The translations under genes and the position numbers were made by a program. The notes beneath the pieces were generated by a model. It was not told where the DNA came from and made no database searches. It saw only the letters and a list, made by a program, of their open reading frames with translations. DNA of 64,000 bases from Palsa-504 sp963739615 (GTDB lineage: Bacteria; Actinomycetota; Actinomycetes; Streptosporangiales; Streptosporangiaceae), in the NCBI GenBank assembly GCA_963739615.1, contig CAVUBD010000035.1, positions 124,001 through 188,000 of the forward strand, given 5' to 3'. Shown here in pieces: positions 34,695 through 44,901 of this stretch. Position 1 is the stretch's first letter, and the number at the start of each line of letters is the position of its first letter.

Positions 34695-35480
34695 ATGGCC
34701 AGGGCTTCGGCGGTCAGGATGCCGGCAGAGGCGAGCGGTACGCACGGCTGCGAGGGCGCCCGCCGCGTCCTCGCGCTGATGCTCACGTTCACTGCCGACG
34801 ACAACACTCTTACGGCGCGTCAGCTGGCCGATCGCACCGGAATCGCGCTCCCGAGCGTCTACCGCTACCTCACGCTGCTGCGCGAGACCGGGCTGCTGGC
34901 CGGGGACGAACGCGGCAGCTACCGGCTTTCCGCGCGGCTCATCGGCCTGGCCCGGGCGGCCGAGGCGGCGGAATCCATCATCGACGTGGCCGATCCCGTG
35001 ATGCGGGACCTGGCCGAACAGACCGGCGAGACCGTCATCTTGGTCCGGCTGATCGGCCGGTCGGCGGTCTGCGTGCACCGGGTCCAGTCCGCGCAGCAGC
35101 TGCGCATCTCGTTCGAGCCGGGCCAGTCGCTCCCGCTCGACCGCGGCGCCAGCGCCCGGCTGCTGCTGGCGAGCCTGCCGCCCGAGGTCCGCCGGGAGTA
35201 CCTGGCGCCGCTGGCCGAGCGCGACCCCGAGGCCGCCGCGCTGCTGGAGAAGAAGATCCTGCTGGCCGGTCAGCAGGGGTACGCGGTGAGCGAGGAGGAG
35301 ATCCACGCGGGGGTGTTCGCCTCCTCGGCCCAGGTACTGCAGGGCAAGCGCGTGGTAGCCGTGCTCACCGTGCCGTCGCCGCTGGTCCGGGCGCCACTGG
35401 AGCAGCGGACCCAGCTCCGGCGCCAGGTGCAGGCCGCGGCCGCCGCCATCAGCGAGAGGCTGCGCCCCGCACGCCGCTAG
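34695..35480 (+). CDS. IclR-family transcriptional regulator
   Basis: 261 residues, start ATG 34695 with GAAGGGG upstream. HTH: LTARQLADRTGIALPSVYRYLTLLRETGLL. The C-terminal GAF-like ligand domain contains LAEQTGETVILVRLIG, RGASARLLLASLPP and GVFASSAQVLQGKRVVAVLTVPSP, typical of IclR. The amidase gene begins 22 bases later, so the two probably form an operon in which the regulator senses an amide substrate or its product. Confidence 0.92.
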   Translation: MARASAVRMPAEASGTHGCEGARRVLALMLTFTADDNTLTARQLADRTGIALPSVYRYLTLLRETGLLAGDERGSYRLSARLIGLARAAEAAESIIDVADPVMRDLAEQTGETVILVRLIGRSAVCVHRVQSAQQLRISFEPGQSLPLDRGASARLLLASLPPEVRREYLAPLAERDPEAAALLEKKILLAGQQGYAVSEEEIHAGVFASSAQVLQGKRVVAVLTVPSPLVRAPLEQRTQLRRQVQAAAAAISERLRPARR

Positions 35481-35502
35481 CCCGCACCGTTATCCTTCCG
35501 GC

Positions 35503-37071
<1,569 letters not shown>

Positions 37072-37098
37072 CCCGGAACCCGCGATAACCTGGCTAGC

Positions 37099-38484
37099 AT
37101 GGAGTCTTGGCGCCGTGCGGATGTCCCCGTGCTTCCAGGGAGCGGTCCGGCGCCCCGCCTGCGTGACACGGCTACTGGTCAGCTTGTCCCGGCCGCGGCG
37201 GGCCCGGTCGCCACGCTGTATGCCTGCGGCATCACCCCCTATGACGCGACCCACGTCGGCCACGCCGCCACTTACACCGCCTGGGATCTGCTGGTCAGGG
37301 CCTGGCTAGACGCCGCCCCGGAGACCCAGGGAGCCCCGGCGCGGTTCACCGTCAGCTACGTGCAGAACGTGACGGACGTCGATGATCCGCTGCTTGAGCG
37401 CGCCACGCGAGACGGCGAGGACTGGCGTGAGCTGGCCGGCCGCGAAATACAGCGGTACCGCCAGGACATGGAGGCGCTGCGCGTCCTGCCGCCCGCCCAC
37501 CTGATCGGGGCGGTCGAGGCGCTGCCGGTCATCGAGCGCTTCAGCGCCCGGATGGCCGACCGGGGCGCGCTGTACGACGTCGACGAGGACGTCTACTTCG
37601 CCAAGTCGGCCGATCCGGAATTCGGTGCGCTGTCGGGTCCCGGCACCGCCTCCGGCTTCGATCAGGCGGAGATGGCCCGCCTCGCGGCACAGCGCGGCGA
37701 CGACCCGGCCAGGCCCGGGAAGAAGGACCCGCTGGATTGCCTGGTCTGGCGCGCGGAACGGCCCGGCGAGCCGTCCTGGGACTCGCCCTTCGGGCGCGGC
37801 AGGCCCGGCTGGCACGTCGAGTGCGCGGCGATCGCCACCGAGTACCTCGGCCCGGTCTTCGACGTCCAGGCGGGCGGCTCCGACCTGGTGTTCCCGCACC
37901 ATGAGATGAGCGCGTCGCATGCCCGGGTCGCGCTGGCTCCCGCCGGGCAGGCCTTCGCCCGGGTGTACGCGCACGCCGGGATGGTCAGCTACCACGGCGA
38001 GAAGATGTCCAAGTCGCTGGGAAACCTGGTGTTCGTGAACAGGCTCCTGGCGGACGGCGTGGATCCCATGGCCGTGCGGATGGCACTGCTGGCGCATCAT
38101 TACCGTTCCGACTGGGAGTGGACCGACGCCGTCCTCGGTGACGCCCAGGCCCGGCTGGCCCGCTGGCGCTCCGCGCTGGCCCGCGCCGAAGCCGCCGACC
38201 CCGCGGCTGCCGGACCAGACGGGACCGCCGGGGATGAGGCTGCCCGCTGGGAGGCCGAATTCGGCGTACCCGGCGCCGGCCCGCTCAGCGCGGCGGACCT
38301 GGTTCTGGCCGGAGTCCGGGCGCGCCTTCGCGACGACCTCGACGCGCCAGGCGCGCTCGCCATCGTCGATCACTGGGCCGATTCGCTGCTGGCCGAGGCG
38401 CCGACTCAGATCACCCCCCGTGACGTCGCCGGTGCCCGGCTCGTCAAGCAGACCGTCGACGCCCTGCTCGGCCTAGCCCTGTAG
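37099..38484 (+). CDS. mshC: Cysteine--1D-myo-inosityl 2-amino-2-deoxy-glucopyranoside ligase (mycothiol synthesis)
   Basis: ATP-dependent ligation of cysteine to GlcN-inositol, the third step of mycothiol synthesis. 461 residues of class I synthetase fold. TPYDATHVGHA replaces the HIGH motif as in MshC and unlike CysS. GEKMSKSLGN, the zinc-site region, and WHVECAAIA and FPHHEMSASH are also present. The length is somewhat above the usual 410 because of an extended C-terminus. Followed by a strong hairpin terminator at 38518-38554. Confidence 0.93.
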   Translation: MESWRRADVPVLPGSGPAPRLRDTATGQLVPAAAGPVATLYACGITPYDATHVGHAATYTAWDLLVRAWLDAAPETQGAPARFTVSYVQNVTDVDDPLLERATRDGEDWRELAGREIQRYRQDMEALRVLPPAHLIGAVEALPVIERFSARMADRGALYDVDEDVYFAKSADPEFGALSGPGTASGFDQAEMARLAAQRGDDPARPGKKDPLDCLVWRAERPGEPSWDSPFGRGRPGWHVECAAIATEYLGPVFDVQAGGSDLVFPHHEMSASHARVALAPAGQAFARVYAHAGMVSYHGEKMSKSLGNLVFVNRLLADGVDPMAVRMALLAHHYRSDWEWTDAVLGDAQARLARWRSALARAEAADPAAAGPDGTAGDEAARWEAEFGVPGAGPLSAADLVLAGVRARLRDDLDAPGALAIVDHWADSLLAEAPTQITPRDVAGARLVKQTVDALLGLAL

Positions 38485-38517
38485 CCACCTCGGCCCGCGC
38501 CGTCAAGCCGCACCTTC

Positions 38518-38554
38518 TGGCCTGTGGATAACGCGTCAACTTATCCACAGGCCA
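38518..38554 (+). terminator. mshC terminator built from two inverted DnaA-box sequences
   Basis: tggcctgtggataa (38518-38531) and ttatccacaggcca (38541-38554) are perfect 14-bp arms followed by ggattttt. Each arm contains TTATCCACA, the canonical high-affinity DnaA box, in opposite orientations. Confidence 0.75.
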
Positions 38555-38601
38555 GGATTTTTCCTCGGCGGGCGCTTCCGCCGGAACCGCACGCTGACGA
38601 T

Positions 38602-39801
38602 ATGACACAAACACTCACTGCGGGTGACGAAACCCCGCAAACACCCCAGAAATCCTCGCGCGCCATCCCCGCGCTCCGGGCCGACTCGCCCGCGTCGCTG
38701 CTCGCGATCATCCCGTCGCTGCTCGGCTTCCTGCCGGAAGCCAGCCTCGTGCTCATCGGGACCGAACCCGCCTGCGGTACCGTCAAGGTCACGCTCCGGT
38801 ATGACCTGCCCGATCCGCCCGGCGCGGGCATAGCGGCGGACATCGCCGCGCACGCCGTCGGCGTCGTCAGCGCGCAGCAGCTCACCGTCGCGGTAGCCGT
38901 CGGCTACGGTCCCGCGCCCCTGGTCGACCCGGTCGCGGCCGCGTTGCGGGACGCTGCCAGGAAAGCCCGGATCGAGCTGCGGGAACTCCTGCGGGTCGGG
39001 GACGGGCGCTACTGGTCCTACCTGTGCGGCGACGAGGCGTGCTGCCCCGCTGCGGGTGTCCCCTTCGAGGCGGGCACGCAAGCCGCGGGCATCGTGGCTG
39101 ACGCGGCGGGGATCCCGGTGCTGCCCGGCCGGGCCGCGGTGGCGGCGCGGGTCGCTCCGCTCGGCGGCATCACGGCGGAATCCATGCGCCGGGCCACCCG
39201 CCGGGCCGAAGGGCATGTCACCCAGCTGGTCTCCAAGGTCCGCAAGTCCGCCCGGCTCGGCGCGGCGCGGCGCCTGATCGCGGCCGAGGGACTGGCCGCG
39301 GTCGGCGCCATGATCGCCGCGTACCGGGCGGGTGGCAGGTACGCCACGGACTATCAGGTCGCATGGGTCACAGTGGCACTACGCGACCTGCGGGTCAGGG
39401 ACGACGCCTGGGCCCGGATGGATCCCGGGTACCTGGACGCGCACCTGCGGCTTTGGACCGACGTGACCCGGCGGGCGCAGCCCGGGTACGTGGCTGCGCC
39501 CGCAGCCCTGCTCGCCTTCACGGCCTGGCAGTCCGGCGACGGGGCGCTGGCCAACGTGGCGCTAGACCGGGCTCTCGCCGACGATCCGCGGTACTCGATG
39601 GCGCTGCTCCTGCGGCAGGTGATCACCGCGGGAGCGCCGCCGTCGCTGGCCAGGCTCCCGATGACCCCGGAGGAGGTGGCCGCCAGCTACGACGACGCCG
39701 AAGACGACGGTGCCGAAGATGCCGATGGCCAGGACCATCCCGACCTTGACCACGACCTGGACCTTGATGTCCACGACCTGGACTCTGACGGCGAACTGTG
39801 A
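38602..39801 (+). CDS. DUF4192 domain-containing protein
   Basis: 399 residues from ATG 38602 (MTQTLTAGDETPQ); the frame opens 78 bases earlier but that part lies in the terminator hairpin. Family landmarks: SPASLLAIIPSLLGFLPEASLVLIGTE, DYQVAWVTVALRDLRVRDDAW and AFTAWQSGDGALANVALDRALADDPRYSMALLL. The C-terminal 45 residues are strongly acidic (DDAEDDGAEDADGQD...). Function is unknown; DUF4192 proteins are widespread in actinobacteria. Confidence 0.88.
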   Translation: MTQTLTAGDETPQTPQKSSRAIPALRADSPASLLAIIPSLLGFLPEASLVLIGTEPACGTVKVTLRYDLPDPPGAGIAADIAAHAVGVVSAQQLTVAVAVGYGPAPLVDPVAAALRDAARKARIELRELLRVGDGRYWSYLCGDEACCPAAGVPFEAGTQAAGIVADAAGIPVLPGRAAVAARVAPLGGITAESMRRATRRAEGHVTQLVSKVRKSARLGAARRLIAAEGLAAVGAMIAAYRAGGRYATDYQVAWVTVALRDLRVRDDAWARMDPGYLDAHLRLWTDVTRRAQPGYVAAPAALLAFTAWQSGDGALANVALDRALADDPRYSMALLLRQVITAGAPPSLARLPMTPEEVAASYDDAEDDGAEDADGQDHPDLDHDLDLDVHDLDSDGEL

Positions 39802-39897
39802 GGTCAGGCGATGGCCGGGGTCGATGGTGAAGCAGAGAAGCCCGACGTTAGGAGATACACTGCCCGAGGTGTTCGTCCAGCTCGGAAGGATGTCCGC

Positions 39898-41289
39898 ATG
39901 AGCGCCGATACGCACGAGCTCGCCGTGGCTGAACTGCGTGACGCCTATACGGCCTGGCCGCCGGGGGCGCCGGTCCGGCTGGCCAAGCGCACGTCCAACC
40001 TGTTCAGGTTCCGCGAATCAAGCAGGGCCGGCACGAGCATCCAGGATCAGGTGGTCGCGCGCGGCCTGGACGTCTCCGCGTTCGGCCATGTCCTGGCGGT
40101 CGACCCGGCCCGCAGGACCGCCTGGGCCGGCGGCATGACGACCTACGAGGACCTGGTGGACGCGACGCTCAGGCACCAGCTCATGCCGCTGGTGGTGCCG
40201 CAGCTCAAGACGATCACCCTCGGCGGTGCCGTCACCGGACTGGGTATCGAGTCCAGTTCCCTGCGCAGCGGGATGCCGCACGAGTCGGTGACCGAGATGG
40301 AGATCCTGACGGGGGACGGCCGCGTCGTCCGCGCCACCCAGGACAACGAGTACTCGGACTTGTTCTACGGCTTCCCGAACTCTTTCGGAACGCTGGGCTA
40401 CACCCTGTCGCTCAAGATCGAACTCGAGCCGGTAAAGCGCTTCGTCCACCTTCGCCATTTCCGGTTCGGAGCACCGCAAGCCTGCCTGGAGGCGGTCGGC
40501 GAGATCGCCGCGCAGGGACGCTACCAGGGTCACCGGGCAGATTTTGTCGACGGGACCGCGTTCGCGCCTGATGAGTTCTACCTCACAGTCGGGGCGTTCA
40601 GCGATGTCGCGCCGTGGCGCAGCGACTACACCCGACTGCAGATCTACTACGAGTCCATCCGGCGCGAGAAGGAAGACTTCCTCACGATCCGGGACTACCT
40701 CTGGCGCTGGGATACCGACTGGTTCTGGTGCTCGCGGCCCTTCGGCGTGCAGAAACCGCTGGTCAGGCGGCTATGGCCGCGCCGCTACCGGCGCAGCGAC
40801 GTGTACCGCAAGCTAGTCGCCTTCGACCGGCGCCACGGCCTGTCCGACATCATGACCGCGCGGCGGGAACATCCGCCACGGGAGTTCGTCGTCCAGGATG
40901 TTGAGATCCCAGTCGAACGTGGTGCCGAGTTCCTACGATTCTTCCAGGAAAATGTGGGAATGAGTCCGGTATGGATGTGCCCGTTGCGGCTGCGCGATGA
41001 GCGCGTCTGGCCCCTCTACCCGCTGAAGCCCGGTGAGGTGTACGTGAACTTCGGGTTCTGGGGAACCGTCCCGCTGCCGCCAGGCCGGACCGACAGCTAT
41101 CACAACCGCCTCGTCGAGGACGAGGTCGCGAAGCTGGACGGGCAGAAGTCGCTTTATTCAACGTCCTTCTACAGCGAGGACGACTTCTACCGGCGCTACA
41201 ACGGCGACGCCTACCGTGCGCTCAAGCGCGCCTATGACGGCGAGGGGCGCCTGCTCGGCCTGTACGAAAAGTGTGTCAGGGGACGCTGA
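39898..41289 (+). CDS. tmsA: FAD-binding oxidoreductase, 10-methylene fatty acid reductase type
   Basis: 463 residues from ATG 39898 (GGAAGGA 8 bases before). A VAO-type FAD domain: KRTSNLFRF, VLAVDPARRTAWAGGMTTYEDLVDATL and TITLGGAVTGLGIESSS, resembling the sterol delta-24 reductase group. The immediate neighbour is a CFA-like methyltransferase. In actinobacteria this pair (TmsA/BfaA and TmsB/BfaB) converts oleate in phospholipids to 10-methylstearate (tuberculostearate), this protein reducing the 10-methylene intermediate. The assignment rests on the pairing plus family resemblance. Confidence 0.78.
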   Translation: MSADTHELAVAELRDAYTAWPPGAPVRLAKRTSNLFRFRESSRAGTSIQDQVVARGLDVSAFGHVLAVDPARRTAWAGGMTTYEDLVDATLRHQLMPLVVPQLKTITLGGAVTGLGIESSSLRSGMPHESVTEMEILTGDGRVVRATQDNEYSDLFYGFPNSFGTLGYTLSLKIELEPVKRFVHLRHFRFGAPQACLEAVGEIAAQGRYQGHRADFVDGTAFAPDEFYLTVGAFSDVAPWRSDYTRLQIYYESIRREKEDFLTIRDYLWRWDTDWFWCSRPFGVQKPLVRRLWPRRYRRSDVYRKLVAFDRRHGLSDIMTARREHPPREFVVQDVEIPVERGAEFLRFFQENVGMSPVWMCPLRLRDERVWPLYPLKPGEVYVNFGFWGTVPLPPGRTDSYHNRLVEDEVAKLDGQKSLYSTSFYSEDDFYRRYNGDAYRALKRAYDGEGRLLGLYEKCVRGR

Positions 41290-41318
41290 GGCGTCCGTCG
41301 AACGAAAGGAACCCAAGG

Positions 41319-42596
41319 ATGGCACTGGCGGAGGTGTTCGAGTCATTCGCGGGGCCCGATGCCCCGGTAGAATTCGTGGCCTATGACGGCAGTCATGCCG
41401 GGCCGGCTGGAGCTCCGGTGAAGATCACGGTCCGCTCGCCGGCGGCCGTGGCTTACCTAGCCCAGGCACCGGGAGGACTTGGGCTGGCCCGGGCCTACGT
41501 GGCGGGCCAGCTGGACGTCGAAGGGGACATGTACGAGGCCCTGGCCAGGATGACCAAGGCTCAGTCCATCAGCATGACCGTGGCCGAGAAGCTGCGCCTG
41601 CTGCAGGCCCTCGGCGGGCCGAAGCTGCTGGTGCACCGGATGACGCCGCCGCCTCAGGAGGTCACCCAGACCCGCCGCTGGCGGTTCGGCCGGCTGCACT
41701 CCAAGAGCCGCGATGCCAGCGCGATCTCCCACCACTACGACGTGTCCAACCGGTTCTACGAATGGGTCCTCGGGCCGTCGATGGCCTACACCTGCGCCTG
41801 CTATCCGCGCGAGGACGCGACGCTGGAAGAGGCGCAGGCGAACAAGTTCGATCTGGTCGCCCGCAAGCTCGGGCTGCGCGAGGGCATACGCCTGCTTGAC
41901 GTCGGCTGCGGCTGGGGCGGCATGGTGATGCACGCCGCGCGGGAGTACGGCGCCAAGGCGCTCGGGGTCACCCTCTCCGCCCAGCAGGCCGCCTGGGCCC
42001 AGGCGGCCATCGAGCGGGAAGGGCTGTCCAAGCTGGCCGAGGTCAGGCACATGGATTACCGCGACGTACCGGAGACGGGGTTCGACGCGGTCAGCTCGAT
42101 CGGGCTCACCGAGCACATCGGCAAGCAGAACCTGCCGTCCTATTTCGCCTTCCTGTACGGGAGGCTGAAGGTCGGCGGGCGGCTGCTCAACCACTGCATC
42201 ACCCGGCCGGACAACATCGAGCCTGCCATCCGCAAAGCCGGGTTCATCAACAGGTACGTGTTCCCCGACGGGGAGCTCGAGGGGCCCGGCTACCTGATCT
42301 CGCTCATGCACGACAGCGGCTTCGAGGTACGGCACGAGGAGAACCTGCGCGAGCACTACGCGAAGACCCTGGCCGCCTGGTGTGACAACCTGGACGCGCA
42401 CTGGGACGAGGCGGTCGCGGAAGTCGGCCAGGGCACCGCCCGGGTATGGCGCCTGTACATGGCGGGCTCCCGCCTGGGATTCGACCGGAACCACATCGAG
42501 CTGCACCAGGTGCTGTGCGCGCGGCTGGCCGCGGACGGTACCTCCGGGATGCCGTTGCGGCCTGATTGGGAGCAATCGAGGGTGCTGGCGGGTTAA
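41319..42596 (+). CDS. tmsB: SAM-dependent fatty acyl methyltransferase (CFA synthase-like)
   Basis: 425 residues from ATG 41319 (MALAEVFESFAG), AAAGGAA upstream. N-terminal acyl-binding region, then SHHYDVSNRFYEWVLGPSMAYTCAC, the SAM site LLDVGCGWGGMVMHAAREYGAKALGVTLS, and TEHIGKQNLPSYFAFLYGRLKVGGRLLNHCIT. It lies 29 bases after the FAD oxidoreductase. In the TmsA/TmsB pathway it methylates the oleoyl double bond at C10 to give the methylene intermediate. A plain cyclopropane synthase is the main alternative. Confidence 0.82.
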   Translation: MALAEVFESFAGPDAPVEFVAYDGSHAGPAGAPVKITVRSPAAVAYLAQAPGGLGLARAYVAGQLDVEGDMYEALARMTKAQSISMTVAEKLRLLQALGGPKLLVHRMTPPPQEVTQTRRWRFGRLHSKSRDASAISHHYDVSNRFYEWVLGPSMAYTCACYPREDATLEEAQANKFDLVARKLGLREGIRLLDVGCGWGGMVMHAAREYGAKALGVTLSAQQAAWAQAAIEREGLSKLAEVRHMDYRDVPETGFDAVSSIGLTEHIGKQNLPSYFAFLYGRLKVGGRLLNHCITRPDNIEPAIRKAGFINRYVFPDGELEGPGYLISLMHDSGFEVRHEENLREHYAKTLAAWCDNLDAHWDEAVAEVGQGTARVWRLYMAGSRLGFDRNHIELHQVLCARLAADGTSGMPLRPDWEQSRVLAG

Positions 42597-42599
42597 TAC

Positions 42600-44490
42600 C
42601 TAATGTGCCGAATGGACCGTGGTTCTCCGGTCCGCGGCCACGTCTTCGTGGCCGTCCGGTTCCCGGGCCGTCCCCGGCAGCTGCGCTGCGGCCGGTTCCG
42701 GGGACCGCATCCGCGGTACGGTCCTGCTCGCCAGCGTATCCGGCGACCTGGAAGTCGTCAGGAACGGCCTCAGGTCGGTGATCGCCCCGGCGGTGAACAG
42801 GGCGGCGATCGCCTGGACCGATGCCGCACGCTCTGCGCCGCTGCGCCCGAGCCGGGGCCCCGGCCGACATGTGCACCCCGGGGGGTGCCGTGGCCGTGGG
42901 CACCGTCATCGGCCGGTCCGTTCTGAGCAGCCGGTCGGCGTACTGAGCCTGGGCGGCCAGCTGGGCAGGCGCGGCGGCCGCCAGGGCGACCCGCAGCAGC
43001 CCCGTCCCCGGCGGTCCCGTGACCGGCAATGCGGGGCCGCCGGCGGCGCGGAGCGCATCGAGCGCTAGCTGGCGGGCCAGTTCGTGCAGTTCGGCGTCTG
43101 AGAGCGCGGCGGCGCTGGCGCCGATGACGCCAAGCCGGTGGGCCAAGGCGCCGGAGTCAGCGTCGCAGAACGCGAAAACGTTTGCCTGATCCGCGGCCTT
43201 CCCGCGTGGCTCAGCCGCGCTCCGACCAGGCTTCGTGCTGGGCCGTGTCGCCTCGGCCGGCGCGGCCGGTTGCCCGGCTGCTCCCTCGGTGTCCCTGCGG
43301 CGGCGTCCGGGCCAGCGATCGGTCTCGCCTTCGCGGCGCAGGATCAGGTGCACGCCCTCGGCGTCCTGGAAGCCGGGTGCGCAGACGGCCGGGTCGGCCG
43401 TGCCGAGCGAGTTCACCGCGGCGAGCCGTATCCCGTCCGGCCAGACTTCAGGCTGCGCAGGCAACCGCAGCAGCGCGTCGCCCGAGGCGATCAGCGGATG
43501 CGGGCGCGCGCAACCGGTACCGGGCGGAATCGTGCCCGCGACCATCGCGACGGCGGTCTTGACCAGGCTCGCGATGCCCGCCGCCGCCTTGGTGTATCCG
43601 ACGCTGGCCGACACCGCGCCCAACGCCGCGACGGCCCTGCCGCCATGCCTGAGCCAGGCCAGCGCGGCCAGCTCAGCCGAGTCGCCTGCCGCGGTGCCGG
43701 TGCCGTGGCCCTCGATGAGCTGGACGTCGGCGGGATCGATGCCGGCGTGCTCGTAGGCCTGAAGCGATGCTGCGCCGGACCGCGACGCCATCGCCGGCGT
43801 GATGCTCCAGCCCGCAATCTCCGCGTACACCGGCACTCCGGCCGCCCGGGCGTCAGCGGAGCGGACCAGCACCACGATGCCGCACCCTTCCCCGGGGAGC
43901 AGCCCGGCCGGATCCGCCGAGTAAACGCGCATCTCGTCGGTGCCCAAGGTGCCCGCTCGTGCCTGCCGGGCGAGCCAGGCCGGATCGATGCCCAGTTGCG
44001 CTCCGCCGGCTATCGCGAGGTCGAGGTCGCCCGCCTGCAGGGCGCTGGCCGCGGCGGCGACCGCGTGCAGGGACGACCGGTAGGCGGCTGGCCGGTACGG
44101 TGCGCCCGCGGCAAAGCCGAACTCTTCGCGGACCAGATCGGACACGCCCGCCGTCACGCTCGCGATGATAAGCCCGGTCCGGGTGGCACCGGCCGCGTCG
44201 CCCAGGCCGGCGTCGGCGAGCGCGAGGGCGGTCATCTCGGCCGCCAGCTTGCGCACCGGACCGAGATCTTGCGGACTTAGCTCCCGGTCGCCGAACGAGA
44301 CCGGCGGGATCGTCCAGTCATCAAGCCGGGCCGCCAGCAGCGGGCGTCCCGGCAGCCCGGCTACCGGCCGGAACATGCGGCGGCCGGCCACCGCGAGGTC
44401 GTGGAATTCCGCGGGGTCGCGTGCGCCGGGATACCGGCAGGCCATGCCGATGATCGCGACTGGTCCGCCCTGATCCCCCCGACCGTCCAT
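42600..44490 (-). CDS. Ketosynthase-like (polyketide synthase KS) protein with lost active-site residues, frame disrupted near 3' end
   Basis: Start ATG 44490 (MDGRGDQGGPVAIIGMACRYPGA) with AGGGGAG upstream. About 430 residues of thiolase-fold KS. The nucleophile motif TACSSSL reads PAAYRSSL (Cys to Tyr) and the second His motif GHTEAAAG reads GYTKAAAG (His to Tyr), while EGHGTGT is kept, so condensation is unlikely. A KS-AT-linker-like tail follows. Near 42840 the plausible protein (SVQAIAALFTAGAITDLRPFL) moves to another frame and stops at 42600, 4 bases from the convergent tmsB stop. Without the shift the frame runs to 42304 antisense to tmsB. Possibly a chain-length-factor-like or relic protein. 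Confidence 0.7.
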
Positions 44491-44761
44491 TGCTCCCCTG
44501 CGACCCAAAATGGTTAGCTGGATTACCCAGTAATGAGTAAGTGCTGCCGGGACGCCCGTCAAGGGGAATGACGAGACGCGCTGATTTCCCCGCGCGGGTG
44601 CATTTCCGGCCTTCATATAAGCCTTTGGCCGCTATGCGCTGACCAGGCTCAGCTCCTTTCGGGCTCCCGGAAGGCGGCGAACCCCCCGCGGGGGCCAGGC
44701 GCGGCGGCGGCTAGGTTCGCCCCAGCAGGCGGACACCCGTCCGGTGCGCTATCCTTTGGCC

Positions 44762-44791
44762 ATGCGTGCCGTCCGGCTGCTCCTTAGTTAG
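44762..44791 (+). CDS. leuS leader peptide MRAVRLLLS with three Leu codons
   Basis: ATG CGT GCC GTC CGG CTG CTC CTT AGT TAG: nine codons with three consecutive leucines immediately before the stop, followed directly by mutually arranged RNA hairpins ahead of leuS. This is the hallmark of ribosome-mediated attenuation. No clear Shine-Dalgarno is visible, which is common for such leaders. Confidence 0.75.
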   Translation: MRAVRLLLS

Positions 44792-44845
44792 CCGCGTCAA
44801 CCTACCGTCGTTGGCGCGGCTGCCCCTCGTCTCGAGGGGCGTTTT
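44791..44845 (+). promoter_or_regulatory. leuS attenuator: upstream hairpin plus intrinsic terminator
   Basis: Hairpin 1: gccgcgtcaac (44791-44801) with gttggcgcggc (44810-44820), 11 pairs including one G-U. Hairpin 2: gcccctcg (44822-44829) with cgaggggc (44833-44840), then GTTTT, a textbook terminator. Ribosome stalling at the Leu codons would be expected to alter hairpin 1 and therefore termination. Confidence 0.72.
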
Positions 44846-44901
44846 CATTGCAGGTGATTACACCCCCCCTGGGGCCGGACCGATTCAATGGTGAGGAAAC
44901 G

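Noticed and set aside
42304..42599. Extension of the ketosynthase frame antisense to tmsB
   Set aside because: Composition becomes Arg/Pro/Gly-rich; the alternative frame with a stop at 42600 is more protein-like.
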